A stretch of 64,000 bases of DNA, taken from Mixta tenebrionis (GTDB lineage Bacteria; Pseudomonadota; Gammaproteobacteria; Enterobacterales; Enterobacteriaceae). Below the pieces are notes generated by a model. That model had not been told where the DNA came from. It saw nothing but the letters and a program-made list of their open reading frames with translations, and did not search any database. The number at the start of each line of letters is the position of its first letter. The stretch's first letter is position 1. The stretch lies in assembly GCF_006517625.1 (NCBI RefSeq), contig NZ_VHQI01000001.1, positions 192,180 to 256,179 on the forward strand. The letters run 5' to 3'. This document shows, piece by piece, positions 9,108 to 17,494 of this stretch. The translations under genes were made by a program, and so were the position numbers.

Positions 9108-11215
9108 AAAAGGTCTGGCCGCAGCTGTTTACCAGCCGCCTCGCCTGGGGATTTATCAGCATCAGCGCTTTCGCCTGCCTGGTATGGATCGCCGGCCCGC
9201 TGCTGAACCTTAACAACAGCCGCCCGCTGGAGCCGGCGTTTAACCGCCAGCTGGTGATTGGGCTGGGCTATTTTCTCTGGATACTGATGCAGCTTATCCC
9301 GCGGCTGTATAAGGCCTGGTTTAATACCCGCCTGCTGACGAACCTGCAGCAGCAGGCGGCCATCGATCCGGCGGAGCGGCAGGCCACGGAAACGATGCTG
9401 GCCGATCGCTTTAACCAGGCCATTACGCTGTTGAAGAAAACCCAGTTCGGACGCCGCCGCGGCAACCTCTGGCAGCGCTACAGCGCCCCCTGGCTCTATC
9501 AGCTGCCCTGGTATGTGATCGTCGGCGCGCCGGGCGCCGGCAAGACCACCGCCCTGCTTAACTCCGGGCTGGAGTTTCCCCTCACCGACAGCCTGGGAAA
9601 AGGCGCCATTCGCGGCATCGGCGGCACGCGCCACTGCGACTGGTGGTTTACCAACAGCGCCGTACTGCTTGATACCGCCGGACGCTATACCCTGCAGGAG
9701 AGCCAGCGCGCCCGCGACGCCAGCGAATGGCAAACCTTTATCACCCTGCTGAAACGCTATCGGGCGCGTCAGCCGGTCAACGGCGTTATCATGACCATCA
9801 GCGTCGCCGATCTGCTCAGCGACGCGCCTGAGGCGCGCTATGCGCAGGCCAACGCGCTGCGCCAGCGCATGCAGGAGCTGCATCAGTATACCGGCATTCA
9901 TTTCCCGGTTTATATCATGGTGACCAAGACCGATCTGCTGAAAGGCTTTATGAGCTACTTCGCCACGCTTGATAAACCGCAGCGCGATGGTATCTGGGGC
10001 TTCACGTTCCCCTGGGAGCCGAATCGCGACCGCAGTTCCGCGCTGAGCGCCCGCTTTGAGCAGCAGTTTACCCTGCTGCAGCGCCAGCTGCACCGTGAGG
10101 TCGCACAGCGCATGGCGCAGCAGAATGACCTGATACAGCGCGCCGACTGCTTTCTTTTCCCCCAGGAATTCGCCTCGCTGCGCCCGCTGCTGGCAGAGTA
10201 TCTGGAGATCGTTTTCGCCCCGGTTGGCGGCGCGGTTGCCTGGGCGCCGCGCGGCCTGTTCTTCACCAGCGGCACGCAGGAAGGGCTGCCGTTCGATCGC
10301 ATTATGGGCCAGCTGACGCGCAAACTGCAGTTGCCGCGTACCGGCGAGCATTCCATCGCCGCCTGGGATAGCGTTAATCGCGCCGCGCCGATTCCGGGTA
10401 ATAAAGGGCAAAGCTATTTTATCCGCCGCCTGCTGAACGATTTGATCTTTAAGGAGAGCGGCCTGGCCGGCAGCGATCGTCGCTGGGAAGAGCGCAACCG
10501 GCTGCTGCACTGGATCGGCTATGGCGCAATGGCCGCCGCGCTGCTGCTGGCCTGCGCGCTGTGGCTGACCAGCTATCTGCAAAACCAGCGCTATTTACAG
10601 CAAATTGCGGCACGGGTTCCACCCTTGACGCATCAGGGTTCAGAACTTGCCCGTCAGAATACCGGCACCATTTTCGATCTGCTACCCTATCTGAACAGCC
10701 TGGTAAAGCTGCCGCAGGTTGAAGGCTTTTCGCTCGACAGCCCGCCGCCCACCATGCGCGCCGGGCTTTATCGCGGCGATCAGGTGAGCGATGCCGCCTG
10801 GGTGCTGTATCAGAACGCCCTGAAATCGCTGCTGCTGCCGCGCGTGGCGCAGGAAATAACGCGAATTTTAGGCAGCGATAACGGCGAAGATAGCGAGTTC
10901 AGCCGTAACGCGCTGCGCGCGTATCAGATGCTTTATCAGCCGCGCAGCTATGACGGCGAATTTTTGCGCGGCTGGCTGATGCAAAATTTACAGCGCACCC
11001 TGCCGGCCAGCGTGACGACGCATGATCTACAGCAGCTTGACTGGCATCTTAGCCAGCTGCTTGACCGTCAGATCCAGTCGTCGCCTTTCGCGCGCGACAA
11101 TGCGTTGATGATGCGCAAGCTGGCCGCCAGCATGCCCGACTCAGCGCGTGACGCCGCGGCGGCGTCCGCCGGGACGGCGCCTTCAGCCGGCGACCAACCG
11201 GTATCAGTGAGGTAA
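9104..11215 (+). CDS. tssM: Short TssM/IcmF-family inner membrane ATPase-like protein
   Basis: A 703-aa IcmF-family protein. Two N-terminal helices (about 15-35 and 50-70) precede a cytoplasmic nucleotide-binding domain with Walker A GAPGAGKT at 141-148 and Walker-B-like LLDTAGRY near 188-195. A third helix lies near 470-492 (AMAAALLLACALWLTSYL). Only about 210 residues follow on the periplasmic side, whereas typical TssM proteins run to roughly 1100-1200 aa. The large C-terminal region that contacts TssJ is therefore missing. The gene ends cleanly, 5 nt before tagF, and no frameshifted remainder is visible downstream, so this looks like a natural short form. Confidence 0.88.
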   Translation: MKKVWPQLFTSRLAWGFISISAFACLVWIAGPLLNLNNSRPLEPAFNRQLVIGLGYFLWILMQLIPRLYKAWFNTRLLTNLQQQAAIDPAERQATETMLADRFNQAITLLKKTQFGRRRGNLWQRYSAPWLYQLPWYVIVGAPGAGKTTALLNSGLEFPLTDSLGKGAIRGIGGTRHCDWWFTNSAVLLDTAGRYTLQESQRARDASEWQTFITLLKRYRARQPVNGVIMTISVADLLSDAPEARYAQANALRQRMQELHQYTGIHFPVYIMVTKTDLLKGFMSYFATLDKPQRDGIWGFTFPWEPNRDRSSALSARFEQQFTLLQRQLHREVAQRMAQQNDLIQRADCFLFPQEFASLRPLLAEYLEIVFAPVGGAVAWAPRGLFFTSGTQEGLPFDRIMGQLTRKLQLPRTGEHSIAAWDSVNRAAPIPGNKGQSYFIRRLLNDLIFKESGLAGSDRRWEERNRLLHWIGYGAMAAALLLACALWLTSYLQNQRYLQQIAARVPPLTHQGSELARQNTGTIFDLLPYLNSLVKLPQVEGFSLDSPPPTMRAGLYRGDQVSDAAWVLYQNALKSLLLPRVAQEITRILGSDNGEDSEFSRNALRAYQMLYQPRSYDGEFLRGWLMQNLQRTLPASVTTHDLQQLDWHLSQLLDRQIQSSPFARDNALMMRKLAASMPDSARDAAAASAGTAPSAGDQPVSVR

Positions 11216-11220
11216 CAGCA

Positions 11221-11916
11221 ATGGCCGAGAAAGTAGCGCCGGGCTGGTATGGGAAACTTCCCGTAACCGGCGATTTTCTGCAGCGGCGGCTGGCTGACCG
11301 CCTGGTCACCAGCTGGTCTAACTGGTTTCAGCAGGGCGTAACGCAGTGGCATTTGCAAAATGTTTCCGCCGACGCCTTTCTGCGCGCGCCGGTATGGAAC
11401 TTCGCCATTCCCGTTACGCCCGGCTTTCAGCGCATTCAGCTGGGCTGCCTGCTGCCCTCGCGCGATCGCGTCGGCCGCGTCTGGCCGCTGGTGGCGATCA
11501 AAACCTTTGCGCCGGCAGAGTGGCACCCGGCGCAGCTGAGCGTGGCCGGCGACTGGTATCGGCAGCTGGGCGCCGCCCTGCTGCAAACGGTGCGTGAAAC
11601 GCTGCCGGCAGAGACGCTGGAGCAGAAACTGCTGGCGCTGGCGCCGCTGCCCGTGCCGGAAAAGGAACGCTCGGCGATTATGGACGTGATCGGCTATCAG
11701 GATCAGCCCTGTACGCTGAGCTGGCGCGACGTGGCCGAACGCTTCAACCCGCAGCATTTTATCAGCTACTGGTGGAGCAACCGCAGCGACGGCTTTCCGC
11801 ACGCTACCCATAAGCACAGCGGCATTTTAAACGCGCAGCTTTTTTCCCTGCTGTTTAACCCGGCGGCAGGCGCGCCGCCGGGACGTAACGGTCTCTATCC
11901 GCCGATGTTTGAATAG
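11221..11916 (+). CDS. tagF: TagF-family T6SS-associated protein
   Basis: A 231-aa protein that opens with the TagF (DUF2094/BMA_A0400) signature GWYGKLPVTGDFLQRRL, then a tryptophan-rich body (SWSNWFQQGVTQWHL; GRVWPLVAIKTF; YWWSNRSDGFP). In Pseudomonas aeruginosa TagF is a cytoplasmic repressor that acts on the Fha scaffold, alongside the PpkA/PppA phosphorylation switch. It sits directly before the FHA gene here, the same functional grouping. No TagF-PppA fusion is seen; the phosphatase is a separate gene. Confidence 0.88.
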   Translation: MAEKVAPGWYGKLPVTGDFLQRRLADRLVTSWSNWFQQGVTQWHLQNVSADAFLRAPVWNFAIPVTPGFQRIQLGCLLPSRDRVGRVWPLVAIKTFAPAEWHPAQLSVAGDWYRQLGAALLQTVRETLPAETLEQKLLALAPLPVPEKERSAIMDVIGYQDQPCTLSWRDVAERFNPQHFISYWWSNRSDGFPHATHKHSGILNAQLFSLLFNPAAGAPPGRNGLYPPMFE

Positions 11917-11952
11917 CGCCTTTCGCGCCGTTTTTTTGATGCAGGAATCATC

Positions 11953-13113
11953 ATGCGATTTACTATTGTGCAACAGACATGCGTGCCCCATCAGACGGTC
12001 GATTTCTTACCGCCCGGCGGCACTATCGGCCGCAGTCTGGGCAACGATCTGGTTCTGCCGGACGAGGCGCGAGCGATTTCACGTCTGCAGGCGGTAGTGC
12101 ATGTCTCCGCGCAGGGTGAATGCCGCCTGACCAATCATGGCAGCGTGACCAGCGTGGTACTGAACGATACGCCGCTGGAGCGCGACCGGCAGGTGACGCT
12201 TCATCATGGCGACCTGCTGACCATCGGCGATTATCAGATTGTCGTCACCGATCCGCTGCGGGAGACGATAAGCGAAAATCTCGCCAGTACGCTCGATCCG
12301 CTGTCGCTGTTTCAGCCGCGCAGCGACGCGCCGGATCCGCTGGGCATGGCGCAGGAGGAGGCGCCGCTGGCAACCTCCACGCTGGAAACCTCACCGGAAA
12401 ACGTAAGTCAGCGCAGCGCTCCGCACAGCGCCACCCGACTCGATATCGATCCGCTGCCGCGCGATCAAAGCGAACGGGCGGAACCGCCGCCGCGCTGCAG
12501 CGATGAAAAGCTGATTCAGGCGCTGCTGGAAGGCATGGGGCTGGAAAAGCATGGCGACGAAGCCCTGACGGAAGAGCAAATGCGCATGACGGGGCGGATA
12601 CTCAGTCTGTTCTCGCAGGGCACGGTGGCGCTGCTCTCCTCGCGTTCGATTCTCAAACGCGGAGTTAAAGCGGAAATGACCATGATCCTGAACGAGGCGA
12701 ACAACCCGTTTAAAATCCTGCCTTCCGGCAAAACGGTGCTGATGCAGATGTACCAAAGCCAGATGCCCGGCTTTATGCAGCCGGAACAGGCGGTGCGCGA
12801 TGCGCTGGTAGATTTGCAGGCGCATCAGCTGGGTATGATTGCCGGTATCCGCGCGATTATTGCCGCCATGCTGCAGTCGTTCAACCCGCAGCGGCTGGAG
12901 GATAACGCGCGTCAGGAGGGGCTGCAGTCAAAAATTCCGTTAACTCTCTGCCGCAAAGCGGCGCTGTGGGACTACTTTATGCGCAGCTATCAGCATACGG
13001 CCGGCGAGCTGGAGGATGATTTCCATTCGCTGTTCGGCGAGGCGTTTTTACACGCTTACGATATGGAAGTGAACCAGTATAAAGATTCGCAAACCAGAAC
13101 GGATAACGAATGA
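11953..13113 (+). CDS. tagH: FHA-domain scaffold protein (TagH/Fha type)
   Basis: A 386-aa protein with an N-terminal forkhead-associated domain at about residues 15-95: GRSLGNDLVLP, then AISRLQAVVH with the phospho-threonine-binding Ser/Arg, and a conserved Asn. A low-complexity acidic/proline linker follows. The C-terminal domain (about 185-375) is the ImpI/VasC-like part of T6SS Fha proteins (ILKRGVKAEMTMI; NPFKILP; LFGEAFLHAYD). Such proteins read the phosphorylation state set by PpkA and PppA. It overlaps pppA by four bases. Confidence 0.9.
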   Translation: MRFTIVQQTCVPHQTVDFLPPGGTIGRSLGNDLVLPDEARAISRLQAVVHVSAQGECRLTNHGSVTSVVLNDTPLERDRQVTLHHGDLLTIGDYQIVVTDPLRETISENLASTLDPLSLFQPRSDAPDPLGMAQEEAPLATSTLETSPENVSQRSAPHSATRLDIDPLPRDQSERAEPPPRCSDEKLIQALLEGMGLEKHGDEALTEEQMRMTGRILSLFSQGTVALLSSRSILKRGVKAEMTMILNEANNPFKILPSGKTVLMQMYQSQMPGFMQPEQAVRDALVDLQAHQLGMIAGIRAIIAAMLQSFNPQRLEDNARQEGLQSKIPLTLCRKAALWDYFMRSYQHTAGELEDDFHSLFGEAFLHAYDMEVNQYKDSQTRTDNE

Positions 13114-13883
13114 ATATCGCCTTTGCCGTAACCTCGCAGCAGGGCGAGCGTCATAATAATCAGGATCGGGTGGGCCATCTGCTCAACGACCGCAACGCCT
13201 GTTTTGTCGTCTGCGACGGCGTGGCGGGGCTGCCCGGCGGCGAACAGGCGGCGCATATCGCCTGCGACACGCTGCTGGATACGCTGGCGGGCGGCGCCTT
13301 CAGCATTCAGCAGAGTCGCGAAGCGGTAGAGAAAAGCGCCCGCGCCATCTATGAGGCGCAGCAGATTAATCCGAAACTGCAGCGTATGAGCACCACCCTG
13401 GCCGCGCTGTTTATCGATCGCGCCCAGCAGCTTGCATGGTGGGCGCACGCTGGCGACAGCCGTATTTACCACTTCCGCCGCGGCTACCTGCATCAGGTAA
13501 CCCGCGATCATAGTCTGGTGCAGCGCATGCGCGATGCAGGTTATGAAAATTCCGGCATTAACAGCAATTTACTCTATAATGCGCTCGGCGCTGAAGCGAT
13601 GCGCGAGGCCAGCTACAGCGAGGTAACCACGCTGGAGGACGGCGACGCCTTTTTAGTGTGCAGCGACGGTTTCTGGCTACATCTGGCGGTGCCTGAAATG
13701 GAACAGGCGCTACGCATGGTAAACAGCTGTCAGGAGTGGCTCATCCTGATGCAGCAGGCCATCGACAGAGCCAGAAAAAACGATAATTTGAGCGCGGTCG
13801 CCGTTTGGGTCGGTTCGCCTCAGGAAACCACCCTATTACAGTCACTGGCTGATTCGGCACGCCTGCTGCCGCCTCGCGATTGA
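13110..13883 (+). CDS. pppA: PP2C-family Ser/Thr phosphatase PppA
   Basis: A 257-aa PP2C/Stp1-type metal-dependent phosphatase that should remove phosphates placed by the downstream kinase. All core motifs are visible: NQDRVG near residue 19, VVCDGVAGLPGG with the metal-binding DG, the TTLAALF strand, AHAGDSRIY, VCSDGFW and DNLSA. There is no signal peptide or membrane helix, so it acts in the cytoplasm. The start is coupled to tagH (ATGA overlap). In characterised T6SS clusters PppA antagonises PpkA. Confidence 0.92.
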   Translation: MNIAFAVTSQQGERHNNQDRVGHLLNDRNACFVVCDGVAGLPGGEQAAHIACDTLLDTLAGGAFSIQQSREAVEKSARAIYEAQQINPKLQRMSTTLAALFIDRAQQLAWWAHAGDSRIYHFRRGYLHQVTRDHSLVQRMRDAGYENSGINSNLLYNALGAEAMREASYSEVTTLEDGDAFLVCSDGFWLHLAVPEMEQALRMVNSCQEWLILMQQAIDRARKNDNLSAVAVWVGSPQETTLLQSLADSARLLPPRD

Positions 13884-13897
13884 TATCCAGGAGCATT

Positions 13898-14848
13898 ATG
13901 AAATACTGGTTGCCCGGCGTTATCACCCTTTTGATGGCTTCTGCCGCCAGCGCAGAAGATTATCGCGTGGTCTACTCCCCCAGCATGGCGCTGGAGGTGT
14001 TTATTGACAACGTGGCCAGTAATGAGCCGCAGGACTGGTGTAAAGAGACGCTGCATCTGCGCATCGTTTCCGGCGAAAGCAAAACCTCCGACGTGTTAAC
14101 GACATTTTTACCACGCGTCGGTACGCTGCTGGCCAATCAGTGTGGAAAATTGCAGGAGCTGCCGTGGGAAATGACCGACGGCAAGGGGGCGGCGCTGGCC
14201 AGCGGCACGGCGGTGAAGATGCAAAACTGGCGCCCGGTGATTACCGCTGACGCCACCGCCGCCGCAGATGCCGGCAACGCGGCCCCGCTGGATCTCTCCC
14301 GCCCGGCCAACAGCGAACCGCTACAGCATTTTGAGCTGCCGGGCGGCTGCCATTTCCGCACCTGGTGGGATGATAACGGTCAGTCGCTGTTTATTCCCGA
14401 TAGCCGTAATCTGAGCTGCTCAACCGAAGGCTGGCTGGAAGGCGCCAGCGAACTGACGCTGGTGAACGCCGGTAAAGCCCGGCCGATAGCGGTTAATTTC
14501 TGGCAGGGCTATCCCCTGACCGGTATCAGGCCGGTGGATAAAACGCTGAACGCGGTGAGCATCAATAATCAGCGTATCGTGCTGGCGAAAGATGATGCGC
14601 CGGAAAGCTGGCTGCTGTTGCCGTTTGACAACCAGCTGCACGTCTGGCGGTTCAGCGGCACGCTGCTGGTAAAAATGGATAAGGATGCGGCGCAGAACCT
14701 GAACACGGTCAGAGAACGCGTTAACAAAGCGCGTAAGGCGTGGACAAGCCAGCTGCCTGCCGGGCAGAAGATCACCGTAATGCTGGTGGATGCACTGCAT
14801 GCCGATCTCGCCGATCCGGCGATTGGCGCGTACCGCACCTTAAATTAA
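13898..14848 (+). CDS. Unrecognised periplasmic protein between pppA and ppkA
   Basis: A 316-aa protein with a clear cleavable signal peptide (WLPGVITLLMASAASA, cut before EDYRVVY) and no later membrane helix. Several cysteines (near WCKETLH, ANQCGKL, GGCHFRTWW, NLSCSTEG) suggest disulphides. The ATG at 13898 follows CAGGAG at a good distance. I do not recognise a named family. Its place inside the kinase/phosphatase group suggests a periplasmic partner, perhaps a ligand sensor for the kinase's extracytoplasmic domain. That is inference. Confidence 0.8.
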   Translation: MKYWLPGVITLLMASAASAEDYRVVYSPSMALEVFIDNVASNEPQDWCKETLHLRIVSGESKTSDVLTTFLPRVGTLLANQCGKLQELPWEMTDGKGAALASGTAVKMQNWRPVITADATAAADAGNAAPLDLSRPANSEPLQHFELPGGCHFRTWWDDNGQSLFIPDSRNLSCSTEGWLEGASELTLVNAGKARPIAVNFWQGYPLTGIRPVDKTLNAVSINNQRIVLAKDDAPESWLLLPFDNQLHVWRFSGTLLVKMDKDAAQNLNTVRERVNKARKAWTSQLPAGQKITVMLVDALHADLADPAIGAYRTLN

Positions 14849-14902
14849 ACGCAGGCGTGCGCCTGCAGAATACAGGCCGTAAACGCTCAGAGAGTGGTAA
14901 CT

Positions 14903-16330
14903 ATGTCGGCAAATGAAGAACAGAGTATGGTGGTTGGTGCCCTACCGGCGGGCCATCGCTTCAACGAATTTGAAATTCAGGATGTTATTGGCGGCGGCGG
15001 CTTCGGCATTGTCTACCGCGCGTGGGATCATTTGCTGGAGCGGACCATCGCCATAAAGGAGTATATGCCCGCCTCGCTGGCGGTGCGTAACGACGACCTG
15101 TCGCTGGGCCTGCGCAGCGAGCGTTTCAGCAAGCTGTTTAACGCCGGCCTCGGCAGTTTTATTCAGGAGGCTCGCCTGCTGGCGCGCTTCAACCATCCGG
15201 GTCTGCTGCATGTGCTGCGCTTCTGGGAAGAGAACGGCACCGCCTATATGGGCACGCTCTGGTACAGCGGCATGTCGCTTAAAGCATGGCAGCAGCAGCA
15301 TGGCGACGCCATTAATGAAGCATGGATCCGCCAGCTGCTTCCGCCGCTGTTCGGCGCTATCAGCACCATTCATCAGGCCGGCTATCTGCATCGCGATATT
15401 GCACTCGACAATATTCAAATTCAGGAAAATCAGCTGCCGGTGCTGCTTGATTTCGGCTCGGCGCGCAAAGAGATCGGCAACCTTTCCGATGAAACGGAAA
15501 TCATGCTGAAGCCCGGCTACGCGCCGATTGAGCAATACAGTGAAGAGAGCGACAGCGATCAGGGGCCATGGACCGATATCTATGCGCTCGGCGCGGTGCT
15601 GCATACGTTGATTACCGGCAGCCCGCCTCCGGCCAGCGTGGTGCGCTGCATTGAGGATCACTATCAGCCGCTGGCGCAGCGTCAGCCGGAAGGGTATTCC
15701 CTGGCGCTGCTGCATGCGGTCGATCGCGCGCTGATGATGAAGCCGGCCGATCGCCCGCAGTCAATTGATGAGCTGGCGACGCTGGTTTCCCTGCCGGTAA
15801 GCGATGTGCAGACGCTGGTCAGCGCGGTCAGCGCCAGCCAGGAAAAACAGGAAAAAGCGCCTGAGCCGGAGCCTACGCAGCCCGCGGAACCGGTAGTGAT
15901 GGCGGTTAACCATGGCGCCGCCAGCGCGGAGCCGGTAACGTCGCGCACTCCGCGACGTCTCTCGCTGCCGCTGATTTTGCTGAGCGGCGGCGCCCTGCTG
16001 GCGGTAATCGCCATTGCCGCGCTGCTTAACGGCGGCGATAAACCTGACGCCGGGAAGATGACGCCCGGCGCCGTCACGCAGGCGCCGCAGAACCGCGTGA
16101 AACCAGGACCGACGCTGGCCACGGTTTACCTGCGCCTGCGCAGCAACGAAACGGTGAAGCTTAATGGAGAACGGCTTGAAGTCAGGCCGAGCAATAACGG
16201 CTATGCGGCGCTGAACCTGGCCGCCGGCAGTTATCTGATTGAGGTGCAGCAGCAGGATGGCGTGCATAAGCAGAAGCTGGAGATTAACCGCGCCGGAACA
16301 TGGCTGATTAATCCAGCGCGCGCCGACTAG
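14903..16330 (+). CDS. ppkA: Transmembrane Ser/Thr kinase (PpkA type) with PEGA-like domain
   Basis: A 475-aa Hanks-type kinase. The glycine loop GGGGFGIVYRAW lies near residue 30, the ATP lysine in TIAIKEYMP, the catalytic loop HRDIALDN near 163 (Ala in place of the usual Lys after HRDI), DFG near 183 and the PGYAPIEQY activation segment after it. A Pro/Glu-rich linker leads to one membrane helix near 352-375, then a small periplasmic beta domain (YLRLRSNETVKLNGERL; AAGSYLIEVQQQDG) resembling PEGA. It should phosphorylate the FHA protein. The ATG at 14903 is chosen over a GTG nine bases upstream. The last codons begin a 40-bp DNA repeat. Confidence 0.9.
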   Translation: MSANEEQSMVVGALPAGHRFNEFEIQDVIGGGGFGIVYRAWDHLLERTIAIKEYMPASLAVRNDDLSLGLRSERFSKLFNAGLGSFIQEARLLARFNHPGLLHVLRFWEENGTAYMGTLWYSGMSLKAWQQQHGDAINEAWIRQLLPPLFGAISTIHQAGYLHRDIALDNIQIQENQLPVLLDFGSARKEIGNLSDETEIMLKPGYAPIEQYSEESDSDQGPWTDIYALGAVLHTLITGSPPPASVVRCIEDHYQPLAQRQPEGYSLALLHAVDRALMMKPADRPQSIDELATLVSLPVSDVQTLVSAVSASQEKQEKAPEPEPTQPAEPVVMAVNHGAASAEPVTSRTPRRLSLPLILLSGGALLAVIAIAALLNGGDKPDAGKMTPGAVTQAPQNRVKPGPTLATVYLRLRSNETVKLNGERLEVRPSNNGYAALNLAAGSYLIEVQQQDGVHKQKLEINRAGTWLINPARAD

Positions 16331-16490
16331 CGGCCGGAACAGGGCTGATTATCCAGCCCGCGCCGGCCCGCGGCTGGGATATGGCCGATTATCCAGTCCG
16401 TGACGGCCAGTGGCCGGAATATGGCGATTAATCCAGCGCGCGCCGACTAGCGGCCGGAACAGGGCCGATTATCCAGCCCGTGACGGCCGG
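16301..16490 (+). repeat. 40-bp imperfect tandem repeat at the 3' end of ppkA
   Basis: About 4.5 copies of a 40-41 bp unit start at 16301, 16342, 16382, 16422 and 16462 (partial). Each begins TGGC/GGGC-TGATTA and contains ATCCAG, a GC-rich centre and CGGCCGGAA or CGGC. The first copy encodes the kinase's final residues (WLINPARAD) and its stop; later copies are noncoding. Copies 1-2 and 4-5 resemble each other most, suggesting local duplication. Confidence 0.85.
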
Positions 16491-16527
16491 CAGGTTGTGG
16501 CATGCCGTCGCAAGGCGGCATCGCACG

Positions 16528-17205
16528 CTACCCCTGCATGCGGTGATGACCAATCTGCAGTTCGCGCACCTGCCGCGCCAGATCGACCAGCGCCGCATCC
16601 TCCATTCCGCGCCGGTTAAGCTCCTGTTCCAGCGAAAAAAGATACTGCGCGTTGGTGCCCAGCGGCCCGCTGGCGCGCGCAATCAGCGGCGCGATGGTGT
16701 GCGAGCAGCTATCCGCCTCATAATGGGGATGACGCGGATCCATAATAAATACCAGCGCCGTTACCCGCCGTCCATCATCCAGCGTCAGTTCGCGCCAGCT
16801 CGGCAGATAGCAGCCGGTAATCATCTCTCGTTTCCACAACAGCTCCAGCTCTTCCTGTAAATGCGTATCCGGCAGGCGGTAAGCCAGACCGCTGGTGCTG
16901 CCGCCCTCTTTCAGCGCCAGCATGCGTCCGGGCTGCTGCGCCGTGCCTCTGCCAACCGTCAGGCGCAGACAAAAGGCGCGATGCCAGCCGTGGAGCGTGG
17001 CGGCGGCGATCTCCTCCGCCTCAAATACCGGATTCCACATCAGAGAGCCATAACCAAAAATCCATACCGGCCCACGATCGGGCCGACAGGCCAGCGTTGC
17101 CGCCAGCGAGGCGGCGCGCTGCTCGCAGGTCCATAACAGCGACGCTTCAATGTCGCCAAAAGCGGTTTTACAATCTGCCTTTAATAAAAATTCGCGTGTT
17201 AACAA
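16528..17205 (-). CDS. chaC: Glutathione-specific gamma-glutamylcyclotransferase ChaC
   Basis: A 225-aa ChaC-family enzyme that cleaves glutathione to 5-oxoproline and Cys-Gly in the cytosol. It shows VWIFGYGSLMWNP with the substrate-binding YGSL motif, GWHRAFCLRLT, GRGTAQQPGRMLAL, LWKREMITGCYLP and SGPLGTNAQYLFSLEQEL. The chosen start is TTG at 17205, directly after GAGGAGGCAGG, which gives MLTREFLLKADCKTAF, close to the E. coli N-terminus. A longer frame to 17280 lacks a ribosome binding site. In the E. coli chromosome chaA-chaB-chaC also lie together. Confidence 0.88.
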   Translation of the reverse strand: MLTREFLLKADCKTAFGDIEASLLWTCEQRAASLAATLACRPDRGPVWIFGYGSLMWNPVFEAEEIAAATLHGWHRAFCLRLTVGRGTAQQPGRMLALKEGGSTSGLAYRLPDTHLQEELELLWKREMITGCYLPSWRELTLDDGRRVTALVFIMDPRHPHYEADSCSHTIAPLIARASGPLGTNAQYLFSLEQELNRRGMEDAALVDLARQVRELQIGHHRMQG

Positions 17206-17494
17206 CCCTGCCTCCTCAACCACATCTGCACGTCCCGGTGACGATCGGGCGCCTTCCTGACGCCAGCTGGTGGCCCGCACGTCGTTTCGTCAGTTCTGGT
17301 CAACCTGCTTATCAAGGCGATCGGCTACTATGTGAAACCGATCACAAAAGAGATGGTGCTATAAAAAGCATCGGCGATTCAGAGCAGGACTTGAGTGATT
17401 TAAGGGAAATTTTTTGCAGAAAGATGCGCTGGCTCACGTTCACCAGCGCCTGATGCCGCACGTAGCGCTACGGCTCTCGTGCGGCAGCGGCCGG
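17206..17494. other. chaB-chaC spacer with long hairpin
   Basis: Nearly 290 bp between the two minus-strand genes. A 9-bp inverted repeat, TGCCGCACG / CGTGCGGCA at about 17453-17486, lies just after the chaB stop and could end chaB transcription, although no T-run follows. No reading frame with a ribosome binding site was found. Confidence 0.4.

Noticed and set aside
8891-10582. Long minus-strand reading frame (563 codons) opposite tssL-tssM
   Set aside because: GC-rich third positions of the sense genes leave the antisense frame open. No ribosome site and a Gln/Arg/Ala-rich composition unlike a protein; the sense strand carries clear TssL and TssM motifs.
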